Positions 50,259-58,745 of a DNA stretch of 64,000 nt are shown in pieces. Origin of the DNA: Fluviicoccus keumensis (GTDB lineage Bacteria > Pseudomonadota > Gammaproteobacteria > Pseudomonadales > Moraxellaceae); assembly GCF_004217445.1 (NCBI RefSeq), contig NZ_SHKX01000001.1:1-64000 (forward strand), read 5' to 3'. The notes under the pieces were generated by a model, which worked only from the letters and a program-made list of their open reading frames with translations, searched no databases and had not been told where the DNA came from. Position 1 is the first letter of the stretch; each line of letters opens with the position of its first letter. The translations under genes and the position numbers were made by a program.

Positions 50259-51935
50259 ATGCCTGATTTCCATGCGGGGAGGAAGGCGGGCGGCAGGGGC
50301 TTCGGAGCCGGCGTCCTGCTGTTCCTGCTCCTGTGGCTGCAGGTGTTTGCGCCCCCCGTCTGTGTCGCTGGGGAAACCGTGGAAATAGAGCCGGTGCGCC
50401 TGCAACTCAAATGGCGGCACCAGTTCCAGTTTGCCGGTTATTACGCCGCCCTGGAAAAGGGCTATTACCGCGAGGCGGGTTTCGATGTGGCGATCCTGCC
50501 CGCGCATCCGGGCCTGGACCCGGTGCGCCAGGTGGCGACCGGTCAGGCCGACTTTGGCGTGGCTTCGTCAGAGCTGGTGCTGGACTACGCCAACGGGGAG
50601 CCGGTGGTGGTGCTGGGCGTCATTTTCCAGCACTCGCCGCTGGTGCTGTTCGCCCGTCGCGCCGCCGGCATCGCCACGGCGCAGGACCTGGTCGGCAAGC
50701 GGGTGGCGCTGGCCGATTCCGAGTCCGAGCTGCTGGCCTATCTCCAGAACGAACATATCCCCCTGAACCGCCTGCAGCGTGTCCGGCACGATTTCAGCCC
50801 GGTCAGCCTGCTGGAGGGCAAGGTGGACGCGCTGGCCGGGTACGACACCGACGAAACCTGGTTCCTGCGCGATCATCTGGATAACTTCATCCGTTTCACC
50901 CCCCGCGCCAGCGGCGTCGATTTCTACGGCGACACCCTGTTCACCTCCGCCACCCGGGTGGCGACCGATCCCGAACGGACCCGCGCCTTCCTGGCCGCCA
51001 GCCTGCGCGGCTGGGACTACGCCCTCAGTCATCAGGCGGAAATGGCGGCGCTGATCCACGAGCGCTATGCCCCCGACCTGCCGGTGGAAAAGCTGTTGTT
51101 CGAGGCCGACCAGATGGCGCCGCTGATCCGTTCGGACATGGTGGAGCTGGGCTATAGCCACGAAGGGCGCTGGCGGCACATTCTGGATACCTATCGCGCC
51201 TTGGGCATGCTGCCAGCCGACCGGTCGGTCAATTTGCGCGCCTTTTTGTTCCAGCCTGCCCGACAGCTGGATTACCGCTGGCTGATGTGGGTGGTGCTGG
51301 CCAGTCTGGCGGCGTTGTCGCTGATGAGCTGGGTCGCCAGCCGCTTTTACCGGTTGAACCAGCAACTGGCCCTGCAGCTGGCCGAGAACCGCGAATTGCA
51401 GGAGCGGCTGCGGCAGGAAGCGATCCGCGACCCCCTGACCGGATTGCATAACCGCCGTTATCTGAGTGAAACCCTGCAGCGCGAACTGTCGCGGGCCTTG
51501 CGCGAGGCGTCGCCGGTCAGTCTGGTGATCATCGATATCGATCATTTCAAGGAGATCAACGATTCGCTGGGCCATTCCGCGGGCGATGAGGTGCTGACGG
51601 CCGTGGCCGCCATTCTGCGGGATGGTTGCCGTGACAGCGATATTGCCTGCCGCTATGGCGGCGATGAGCTGGTGGTGGTGATGCTGAACGCGACGCCGCA
51701 GGCGCTGGCGGCGCGGGTGGAGCGCTGGCGGGCATCTCTCTCGGTGATGGAATTCCACGGTCAGGCGTTGCGGGTAAGCTTCTCCGCCGGCGTGGCGGGC
51801 TTCCCCCGTAACGGCCTGAGTGAGGACGCGCTGCTCGTGGCGGCGGACAAGGCGCTGTATCTGGCCAAGCAGCAGGGCCGCAACCGCACCGTCACCGCCC
51901 CGGTAATGCCCGAGGCGGCCGTCTTCAGCGGATGA
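50259..51935 (+). CDS. NMT1/THI5-like periplasmic sensor fused to GGDEF diguanylate cyclase
   Basis: A 558-residue membrane-bound cyclase. A signal anchor precedes an ABC-type NMT1/THI5-like binding domain (LQLKWRHQFQFAGYYAALEK) of about 300 residues. One membrane helix (WLMWVVLASLAALSLMSWVA) leads to a short coiled coil and a GGDEF domain (DPLTGLHNRRYL). The active motif is GGDEL rather than GGDEF, and an RxxD inhibitory site (RDSD) lies five residues before it, so product inhibition is expected. It likely links a pyrimidine/thiamine-precursor-like ligand to c-di-GMP. Tail-to-tail 11-base overlap with ridA. Confidence 0.9.
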   Translation: MPDFHAGRKAGGRGFGAGVLLFLLLWLQVFAPPVCVAGETVEIEPVRLQLKWRHQFQFAGYYAALEKGYYREAGFDVAILPAHPGLDPVRQVATGQADFGVASSELVLDYANGEPVVVLGVIFQHSPLVLFARRAAGIATAQDLVGKRVALADSESELLAYLQNEHIPLNRLQRVRHDFSPVSLLEGKVDALAGYDTDETWFLRDHLDNFIRFTPRASGVDFYGDTLFTSATRVATDPERTRAFLAASLRGWDYALSHQAEMAALIHERYAPDLPVEKLLFEADQMAPLIRSDMVELGYSHEGRWRHILDTYRALGMLPADRSVNLRAFLFQPARQLDYRWLMWVVLASLAALSLMSWVASRFYRLNQQLALQLAENRELQERLRQEAIRDPLTGLHNRRYLSETLQRELSRALREASPVSLVIIDIDHFKEINDSLGHSAGDEVLTAVAAILRDGCRDSDIACRYGGDELVVVMLNATPQALAARVERWRASLSVMEFHGQALRVSFSAGVAGFPRNGLSEDALLVAADKALYLAKQQGRNRTVTAPVMPEAAVFSG

Positions 51936-52275
51936 CAGCCGCCGTGGCCTGGATTTCCACCCGGTAGCCCGGATGCGCCAGTTTGGCCTGCACGCAGGCG
52001 CGCACCGGCGCAGTGCCGTGCGGCACCCAGGCATCCCAGATCTGGTTGAAGGCGTCGATATCGCGAATGTCGGCCAGGAAAATGGTGACCATCAGCAGGT
52101 GGGACGTGGAACTGCCCGCCTGATGCAGGCTGGCGGTCAGTTGTTCCAGGACTTCGACTGTTTGCACTTCCAGCGAGGCGTCCGGCGAATTGGCGACCTC
52201 CACGACATAGACCGTGGAGTTGTGAATGACCAGGTGCGACCAGCGGCTGGTGGTTCCGATGCGGGTAATGCTCAT
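51925..52275 (-). CDS. RidA family protein
   Basis: A 116-residue YjgF/YER057c/UK114 protein. It has the conserved Arg in APVRACVQAKLAHPGYRVEI and the C-terminal Glu-containing EIQATAAV. RidA proteins hydrolyse reactive enamines/imines. ATG 52275 with CCGGAG upstream. It follows the hybrid kinase gene on the same strand by 53 bases. Confidence 0.88.
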   Translation of the reverse strand: MSITRIGTTSRWSHLVIHNSTVYVVEVANSPDASLEVQTVEVLEQLTASLHQAGSSTSHLLMVTIFLADIRDIDAFNQIWDAWVPHGTAPVRACVQAKLAHPGYRVEIQATAAVIR

Positions 52276-52328
52276 GACAGGCTCCGGGCGGCGGATGGAG
52301 ACGGGCGGGGCGAGGGGGCCGCCGCCCC

Positions 52329-55300
52329 TCAGCCCCGGGGCCACAGTTGCTGCACCAGCATCTGTTTCAGGTTCTCGAAGGCTATCGGCTTGACCAGGCA
52401 GTTGTCCATGCCCGCTTCCAGGCAACGGACCTGCTGGTCCGGCATGGCGTGGGCGGTCAGGGCAATGATGGGGATGGCGGCCAGGCCCCGGCTCTTTTCC
52501 TGATCGCGGATGCGGCGCGACGCCTCATAGCCGTCCAGCTCCGGCATTTCGCAATCCATCAGGATCAGGTCGTAGCGTCCTGGAGCGTCCCCCTGCATCC
52601 GCACCGCCTCCAGGCCGTTGACGGCTATCTCTGCCGTCATGTCCAGCTTGCGCAGCATGCCGGTAATGACCAGGCGGTTGACCTGGTTGTCCTCGGCCAC
52701 CAGCACCCGGCGCCCTTGCAGGACCTTGCGCAAGGCTTCGTGCCCGGCATCGGCCGTTAACGGCGCGGCCGCATCGGTGCGCGCGCCCACCAGACTCAGC
52801 AACTGGTTGCGCAGCACGGTGGCGGATGCCGGTTTGTGCAGTACCGCGTCCAGCCCGGCGCCGGCCAGGTCTTCTGGCGACGGGTGGGCGCGCAGCGGCG
52901 TCAGCAGCAAGCGGCGTGCGCCCGCCGCCAGTCCTTGCGCTTCAATCTCGCGGGCCAGCGTCAGGCCGCCGTCGGCCAGACCCAGATCCAGCGTCAGGTA
53001 GTCGTAGGGCCGGCCGCTTTCCCGGGCGGCCCGCAGCCGGTTCAGGGCTTCGCCGGCGGTATGGGCGGTGTCGGCGGTCATCCCCCAGGATGCCGCCTGT
53101 TCGCTGATCATGCGGCTGAAATCCGGAGAATTGTCCACCAACAGCAGCCGCTTGCCGTTCAGGGCGGTCAGCGAAACCCGGTGATCCTCGCAGTAATGCT
53201 CGCCCGCGCGTTCAAACGGCAGCGTGACGGTGAACAGCGAGCCTTCGCCGTAGCGGCTTTGCACCTCGATGTCGCCGCCCATCATCACCGCCAGCCGCTT
53301 GCAGATGCTCAGTCCCAGACCGGTGCCGCCGAACTGGCGTGTGGTCGAGGCGTCCGCCTGGCGGAAGGCGTCAAACAGTCCGGCCTGCTGCGCCGGGGTC
53401 AGGCCGATACCGGTGTCGCTGACTTCCAGGCAGAGCTGCGGACGGGCATGCTCCTCGCGCACGAAGACTCTCAGGGCGATGTGCCCCTGCCGGGTGAACT
53501 TGAAGGCATTGCTGAGCAGGTTGATCAGGATCTGGCGGATGCGCAGCGGATCGGCGCGGATCAGCACCGGCGTTTCCGGCGCAATGGACGCCAGGAACTC
53601 CAGCCGTTTCTGCTCGGCGGTCAGGGCGAAGATCGAGGCGCATTCCAGCAACAGGCTTTCCAGGTCCATGTCGATGGTTTCGATGGCCATCTTGCCCGCC
53701 TCGATCTTGGAGTAGTCGAGGATGTCATTGATGATGTTGAGCAGCGTGCGTCCGGAAATCCGGATCACATTCAGGTATTCCTGCTGCTGGGCGCTGAGGC
53801 CGGTGTCCAGCAGCAGTTCGGTCATGCCCAGCACCCCGTTCATGGGAGTGCGGATTTCGTGGCTCATGTTGGCCAGGAAGCGGCTCTTGGCTTCATTGGC
53901 GCGGTCTGCTTCCAGCCGGGCGGCCTCCAGTTCGGCATTACGCTCGCGCAGGGTGCGGGTGTGCAGGGCAATCGCCCGCTCCAGGTGCTGGCGGCGGCCG
54001 GTGCTGGCCAGGGCGTAGATCACCGCCAGGCTGGTGCTGATCAGGCCGGTGACCAGCACCAGCCAGGTCAGCCAGTTCTGATAGGACGCCAGTCGCTCCT
54101 TCGTGGGCCAGACATCCACCCGCCAGATCTGGCCTCCGGCCTGCAGGGTGGATACGTGATGCAGTCCCATGTCCTGTGCTGTCCGTTTAACCGTTGCGGA
54201 CAGGGGAGCGCCGTAGATGACCTCGCTGTGGTGCAATTGGTGAACCTGGAAGGTATATCCTCCCGGGAAGACGCCTTGCCGCAAACGGTCCAGCACCCAG
54301 GGCACGTCCAGCTCGACCACAATGAAGCCGTGTTGCCGTTCCGGGGAGACATTCAGGTTGACCGGCGTCAGCAACAACGTCCCGGCGCCGTTTCCGGAGA
54401 CGGTCGGCGACAGCAGGCTTTCGCCGCTGTGCAAGGCCTGGAGGATAACGGGAGCATAGAGCGGCTCGGCCAGCAGGTCGCGCCCCGGTTGCTGCATCGG
54501 CGTAAGATGCGGCTCGATATAAGTCAGCGGCAAGGCGCGATGGACATCCGGCCGGGCCGCCGCACCCGCCGTGGCGTCATCCGGGGTCAGGGTCGGGCCG
54601 ATCAGCGGCGCCCAGGAGACCGAGCGGACTTCCGGATGGGTGGGCAGCCAGCTGTCCACAAACCGCCTGAACTCCATCGCCGACACAAAGTCGCTGCTTT
54701 CGAAAAGCCCTCGCGCCAGCCGGGAGAACTGCTCGTATTCCGCATAACGCTGCTGCATCTGGCTGACTGCGCGCTCGCTGGTCAGCCGGAAGTTGGCGGC
54801 GCGGTCGCGGTTTTCCAGCGCCATGGCCAGGAAAAAGGCGGAGGTGGCCAGGGCAAACGTCAGCACGGAGACCACGGTGACAATGGCGGCGCGGTTGCGG
54901 TTGAAATAGGGGTGGGGCATTCCCCAGACCAGGAACAACGGGGTGAAGGTCAAGACCCCGATGCTGTCGCCGACCCACCAGACCAGCCAGTTCTGCACCA
55001 GGTATCCGGCGGGAATGGCTCCGGCCAGATGCAGGACCGAAACGCTCCAGGAGGCGTTGAACAGCGTGGCGACAATGCCGCCCAGACCCAGCATGCGCAG
55101 GATGTCCGCCGGTTCGTCAAACCCCGGCGAAAAAGCCACGAAGCGCCGGATCAGCACCACGCCGATATAGGTCTGGACGGCCGCGCCCAGCCCGACCGAT
55201 AACGGCAGCCACGGGACCTGTTCCAGCGGGCTGACCCCGCGAATGGCGGCCATGACCAGCAAGTTGCTGGCGAACGACCCCAGGGCCACGCCGGGCAGCA

Positions 55301-55511
55301 GGCGGTTGCCGAATTGCAGCACCCAGGCCAGGGCTATGCCGGACGCGGGCCACACGATGGTGGCGTAGCCCGGCGGCGCGGCCAGTTTCAGGCCCAGCTG
55401 GCTGAACAGGAAGTAGGTCAGCGCCAGCAGCAGGTTGCCCACCAGCACATGCTTGGCCAGCTTGCCGGCGAGGGTTTCCACAAGTGGAGGAAGAGCGGTG
55501 GCGGAGGCCAT
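52329..55511 (-). CDS. MASE1-CHASE hybrid sensor histidine kinase with two receivers
   Basis: A 1060-residue inner-membrane kinase. Eight or so N-terminal helices form a MASE1 domain (GYATIVWPASGIALAWVLQF). A periplasmic CHASE domain follows (~residues 260-470; RSVSWAPLIGP), then another helix, HisKA with FLANMSHEIRTPMNGVLGM, HATPase_c (DTGIGLTPAQ; GGTGLGLSICK), and two receivers. Receiver 1 has LLVDN and TLDLGLADG; receiver 2 has VAEDNQVN, LMDCEMPELDG and LVKPI. No Hpt domain is fused. It sits between ridA and the DUF692 operon; partner regulator unknown. Confidence 0.92.
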   Translation of the reverse strand: MASATALPPLVETLAGKLAKHVLVGNLLLALTYFLFSQLGLKLAAPPGYATIVWPASGIALAWVLQFGNRLLPGVALGSFASNLLVMAAIRGVSPLEQVPWLPLSVGLGAAVQTYIGVVLIRRFVAFSPGFDEPADILRMLGLGGIVATLFNASWSVSVLHLAGAIPAGYLVQNWLVWWVGDSIGVLTFTPLFLVWGMPHPYFNRNRAAIVTVVSVLTFALATSAFFLAMALENRDRAANFRLTSERAVSQMQQRYAEYEQFSRLARGLFESSDFVSAMEFRRFVDSWLPTHPEVRSVSWAPLIGPTLTPDDATAGAAARPDVHRALPLTYIEPHLTPMQQPGRDLLAEPLYAPVILQALHSGESLLSPTVSGNGAGTLLLTPVNLNVSPERQHGFIVVELDVPWVLDRLRQGVFPGGYTFQVHQLHHSEVIYGAPLSATVKRTAQDMGLHHVSTLQAGGQIWRVDVWPTKERLASYQNWLTWLVLVTGLISTSLAVIYALASTGRRQHLERAIALHTRTLRERNAELEAARLEADRANEAKSRFLANMSHEIRTPMNGVLGMTELLLDTGLSAQQQEYLNVIRISGRTLLNIINDILDYSKIEAGKMAIETIDMDLESLLLECASIFALTAEQKRLEFLASIAPETPVLIRADPLRIRQILINLLSNAFKFTRQGHIALRVFVREEHARPQLCLEVSDTGIGLTPAQQAGLFDAFRQADASTTRQFGGTGLGLSICKRLAVMMGGDIEVQSRYGEGSLFTVTLPFERAGEHYCEDHRVSLTALNGKRLLLVDNSPDFSRMISEQAASWGMTADTAHTAGEALNRLRAARESGRPYDYLTLDLGLADGGLTLAREIEAQGLAAGARRLLLTPLRAHPSPEDLAGAGLDAVLHKPASATVLRNQLLSLVGARTDAAAPLTADAGHEALRKVLQGRRVLVAEDNQVNRLVITGMLRKLDMTAEIAVNGLEAVRMQGDAPGRYDLILMDCEMPELDGYEASRRIRDQEKSRGLAAIPIIALTAHAMPDQQVRCLEAGMDNCLVKPIAFENLKQMLVQQLWPRG

Positions 55512-55602
55512 GGTCAGGTCACTGTTTTTCTTATCCTGATAGTCAGGACTCTAGCACACGCGGCTTGCGGCGCGACACGCCCGGCCGCGCCTCCGGTCGG
55601 GT

Positions 55603-56520
55603 TCAGGCGCATGTCAGCATGCCGTTGGCGAGCAATTCCCGGAATCCCTGGCGGATGCCGGACAGTAACGGGTCGGCGGCCCCGGCGGCGCGCATCTGTG
55701 TCAGGATGGCGGCCACATCGGTTTCTCCGTCAAGATGGCCGACCAGCGCGCTGAATCCGTCCGGGAGTTCCAGGAACCGGTGCTCCACTTCCGGCTCACA
55801 GCGCGAGTTGCCAATGATCACCGCCCGCGACACCAGCAAGCGCGGATTTTCCGCGCGCAAGGCATGATCGCGGTCCGCCGCCGTCAGCGGCTGCCGTTCC
55901 AGACGCCGCCACAACTCCGCGCCGCCGCCCGCGCACAGGCAGGCTTTCAGTTCGGCATAGGGGCGGGGCAGTCGCGCGGCGTCCACGCCGGTGGCCAGGG
56001 TCAGCCGAAGGTTTTCCCAGTGCTCCGGGATAGCGGCGTCGGCTTCGGGTGCAGATTCGTCCTGCATCGTCATGAAGCGCACGATGGCGGATGAGCGGGC
56101 CATACCCGTTTCCGCGTCCAGAATGTCCAGAACGCCGCCCCGCACGTCTTCCGGCTCCGGGCTGTCCTCGTCAATCCAGGCCCGCAACCGGGCGGCGAAC
56201 GCAGTCGCCCGCTCCAGCGGATGTTCCTGCATGGTGTCGGTATCGATCAGTGCTTTCAGCGTTTCCAGCCCGCCGTGTAACGAGGACACCAGACTGAACG
56301 ATAGCGGGAAACTGCGGCAGAGCTGCGACAGGATCAAGCCGGCGCGCAGACCGGCCTCGAATTCCAGCGCATCGTGACGGATGGCGGCGAAGTCGCGGAT
56401 TTCCTCGGCGCTGAGGCGATAGGAGGCCAGCGCCGTCGCCGGATCGCGGCGGAAACGGTCGCGCAGCCGCCGGTCGAACAGCAGGTGGAACAGCACTTCT
56501 TCCTGGGCGTGCAGGCTCAT
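55603..56520 (-). CDS. DUF692-associated partner protein with PqqD-like C-terminus
   Basis: A 305-residue protein of unknown function overlapping the DUF692 gene by four bases (ATGA). Residues ~5-45 (FHLLFDRRLRDRFRRDPATA ... LSAEEIRDF) look like the small helical LigA/Nif11-type domain. The middle is helical and unassigned. The last ~60 residues (DGFSALVGHLDGETDVAAIL ... FRELLANGMLTC) resemble a winged-helix PqqD/RRE-type fold that in RiPP systems binds a leader peptide. Both similarities come from pattern recognition and need profile searches. It most likely serves as substrate-recognition partner of the iron enzyme, by analogy with MbnC/TglI. Confidence 0.65.
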   Translation of the reverse strand: MSLHAQEEVLFHLLFDRRLRDRFRRDPATALASYRLSAEEIRDFAAIRHDALEFEAGLRAGLILSQLCRSFPLSFSLVSSLHGGLETLKALIDTDTMQEHPLERATAFAARLRAWIDEDSPEPEDVRGGVLDILDAETGMARSSAIVRFMTMQDESAPEADAAIPEHWENLRLTLATGVDAARLPRPYAELKACLCAGGGAELWRRLERQPLTAADRDHALRAENPRLLVSRAVIIGNSRCEPEVEHRFLELPDGFSALVGHLDGETDVAAILTQMRAAGAADPLLSGIRQGFRELLANGMLTCA

Positions 56521-57401
56521 GGCGTGTCTCCGGCGGCGGCGACCAGTTCCGCATTGCCGCTCAGGCGCTGTACCAGACCGCGCAGGCGTTGCACGGTCGA
56601 CAGCACGGTAGTGGCGTCGCGGCCTTCGCACTCATAACAGACCGCCTTCAGGTTCGGCAGGCGCGGCAGCAGACTTTCCAGCATCCGCCAACTGGGCTCC
56701 AGGATGTCGCATTCATGGGCATCCACGTAGATCGGCCCCTGTTCGCCGTCCTTGAGACGGCCGCCCGCAATGTGGACTTCCACCACGCGCCGGCAATCCA
56801 GCGCCGCCAGGTCGTCCAGAATCCGTCCGCCGCAGGCCATTTCCCACGATACCAGATGACCCATGTCCAGCAGCACCGCACAGTCGGCGGCCTCGGCCAG
56901 CCGCCCGAAGAAGGTCATCAACGGCATCGTGCCGACGGTGAAGGTCATTGGCGGCGGCTCGATGGCGACGGTGACCGGAATCACGTCCCGTACCTCGCGC
57001 ACCCGCGTGATGGCCTGTTGCAGCGAAGCTTCGTTCAGAATGGGCGGAATGAAGTATCCCAGTTGGGTGGAATAGCCGTGACTGTCGCCCCAGAAACAGT
57101 AGGCGCAATCCTGGGCAAACCAGGGGGAGCGCACGCGACGGATGTGTTCCGCCGCGGTTTCAAGCCACAGACGGGAATTCGGGAATGTGCCGCAGAAGTT
57201 GATGAAGGAGGGATGAAACAGCACTGTCGCTCCGGCGGCATGAATGCGCTCAACCTCGTCGAGGACCCGGTCGGCCTCGACTTGCGCCGCATATTCCACA
57301 AAGCGCGGTCCGCCCGGCGTACTCACCAGCGCTACCGGATCGGGTTCGGAAGCCAGGCTGAGGCTGACGCCCACGCCCAGCACGGGAAGGTGTTCTAGCA
57401 T
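56517..57401 (-). CDS. DUF692 multinuclear iron enzyme (MbnB/TglH-like)
   Basis: A 294-residue TIM-barrel protein of the DUF692 family. Metal-ligand segments are visible in order: LFHPSFINFCG, VTVAIEPPPM (Glu), VLLDMGHLVSW (Asp/His), VVEVHIAGGRL (Glu/His) and VDAHECDI (Asp/His). Known members bind two or three irons and oxidise Cys residues of a peptide (MbnB makes oxazolone/thioamide, TglH excises a cysteine carbon). The gene starts at 57401, just after the terminator of the upstream gene, so it begins its own operon. No small precursor-peptide ORF is visible next to it. Confidence 0.8.
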   Translation of the reverse strand: MLEHLPVLGVGVSLSLASEPDPVALVSTPGGPRFVEYAAQVEADRVLDEVERIHAAGATVLFHPSFINFCGTFPNSRLWLETAAEHIRRVRSPWFAQDCAYCFWGDSHGYSTQLGYFIPPILNEASLQQAITRVREVRDVIPVTVAIEPPPMTFTVGTMPLMTFFGRLAEAADCAVLLDMGHLVSWEMACGGRILDDLAALDCRRVVEVHIAGGRLKDGEQGPIYVDAHECDILEPSWRMLESLLPRLPNLKAVCYECEGRDATTVLSTVQRLRGLVQRLSGNAELVAAAGDTP

Positions 57402-57463
57402 GGATGGGGCCGTCTGCGGGTAAAGGCGGCTACGTTAGCACAGCCGGAGCGGGGCTTCAGCCC

Positions 57464-57491
57464 CAAAAAACAAGGCAGCCCGAAGGCTGCC
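57464..57491 (-). terminator. terminator of the first AdeT-like gene
   Basis: On the minus strand the stem GGCAGCC/GGCTGCC with a TTCG tetraloop is followed by TTGTTTTTT. It lies about 60 bases past the stop of the gene at 57555-58637 and isolates the DUF692 operon. Confidence 0.88.
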
Positions 57492-57554
57492 TGAGTGTTG
57501 GAGAAACATCTTTATTGTTCTGGTCCACCGTCCCTGGTGTTGGGTGGTGTCCGG

Positions 57555-58637
57555 TTATTCCAGGTTCATCGTGCATTCTTCGTTGGTTGGCTCGATGCGG
57601 CAGCGCACCTTCTTCATCAGCGACATCATCTTCTTGTCATACATGCCTTCCTTGGTCATGTTGACGCGGACATCGCGCATCAGGCGGACATATTTCTCCT
57701 GGTCGGCCTTCGACAGGTCAAGCCAGTATTTCTTGGGAATATCGGCTTCGCTGGCGTTGACCATGCGCTCCACCACGTCCAGCTTCGACAGGGCGAACTC
57801 GCGCATCTTCTGCACGCGCTCGTCGAAATCCGGCACATCCTTGATGAACTTGTCGCGGCGGATGAGGATGGTGGCGGTAATTTGCGCCAGCGGGAAACGG
57901 AAGATGGCGCCCTTGGTGCCCAGGCCCTTGTACAGCTCCAGCGGTTTGAAGGCGACGGCGGGGGCGGCGATGATGTCCACCTGGCCGTTGTTGAACTTGC
58001 CCGCGAAGTTGGTGATGTCGGACGCCACCGGTTGCGCGCCCAGGTTCTGCACGATCTTGGCCTGCGCCTTGTCGAAGTCGAGCACGGCGACCTTCTTGCC
58101 CGCCGCCTTTTCAATGGAGTTGATCTGGCGGTCGTTAACCATCACATAAGCGCCGCCCAACGGAATGACCGCCGCCACTTGATAGGGGCCGCTGATGGTC
58201 AGCGGCGCCAGTTTCGGGTTGGCCAGACTGGCGATCAGCTCGCGCACATGACGCCAGGTGGGCAGCGCGCCCGGTGAGTCGATACTGCCGATGAAGAAGT
58301 TGAACTGCTTGGCGCGCATGGTGGTGATGGCCACGCCGTCGCACTGGCCGGCCTTGAAGTCTTCGGCGGCGACGCGCTCGTCGGTATAGGCCTTCAGTTC
58401 GGCGTTCACGTTCCACTTCTTCGCTTCCAGCGCCAGGTCACGGGCATAGCTGAAGGCGTCGCCGGTGGTGCCCATGATGTCGAAGATACAGAACTTGATG
58501 GTCAGCGGTTTGCCCAGCGGCTTCATGGTGGGCATGCCCGGCGACGCGGCGGGAGCAGGGTCGGCAGCCAGGGCCAAACCGGGAAGGGCCAGCATGGCCA
58601 TCAGGGCGGAGGTCTTGAGCAGGGAGGTTATGCGCAT
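57555..58637 (-). CDS. AdeT/DUF6091-like periplasmic solute-binding-type protein 1
   Basis: A 360-residue exported protein: signal peptide ending LALAAD, then a two-lobed binding-protein fold with FCIFDIMGTTGDAFSYARDL, AYTDERVAAEDFKAGQCDGV and FAGKFNNGQVDIIAAPA. These match the AdeT1/2-like (TRAP-receptor-related) putative solute-binding family. The extreme C-terminus is RCRIEPTNEECTMNLE, a CX8C motif shared with the two paralogues upstream. No TRAP permease genes are nearby, so its transport partner is unknown. ATG 58637 is preceded by GGAAG. Confidence 0.85.
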   Translation of the reverse strand: MRITSLLKTSALMAMLALPGLALAADPAPAASPGMPTMKPLGKPLTIKFCIFDIMGTTGDAFSYARDLALEAKKWNVNAELKAYTDERVAAEDFKAGQCDGVAITTMRAKQFNFFIGSIDSPGALPTWRHVRELIASLANPKLAPLTISGPYQVAAVIPLGGAYVMVNDRQINSIEKAAGKKVAVLDFDKAQAKIVQNLGAQPVASDITNFAGKFNNGQVDIIAAPAVAFKPLELYKGLGTKGAIFRFPLAQITATILIRRDKFIKDVPDFDERVQKMREFALSKLDVVERMVNASEADIPKKYWLDLSKADQEKYVRLMRDVRVNMTKEGMYDKKMMSLMKKVRCRIEPTNEECTMNLE

Positions 58638-58745
58638 GTTGTGTCTTCCGGCAGAGAGATCTTGTGGTTTTGGGCAATCATACCGCACCCGGCGGCGGGA
58701 GGCATTGACCGCCCGGCAGGGAATTACGGTGATGGCGAAGGACGG

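Noticed and set aside
52836..55202. Plus-strand frame opposite the hybrid histidine kinase
   Set aside because: Kinase and receiver motifs on the minus strand are unambiguous; the antisense protein is Gln/Gly/His-rich without domains.
57451..57470. GGGGCT-TC-AGCCCC hairpin as a terminator
   Set aside because: It is followed by A residues on the plus strand and is not preceded by a plus-strand gene; the adjacent GGCAGCC hairpin is the functional-looking terminator on the minus strand.
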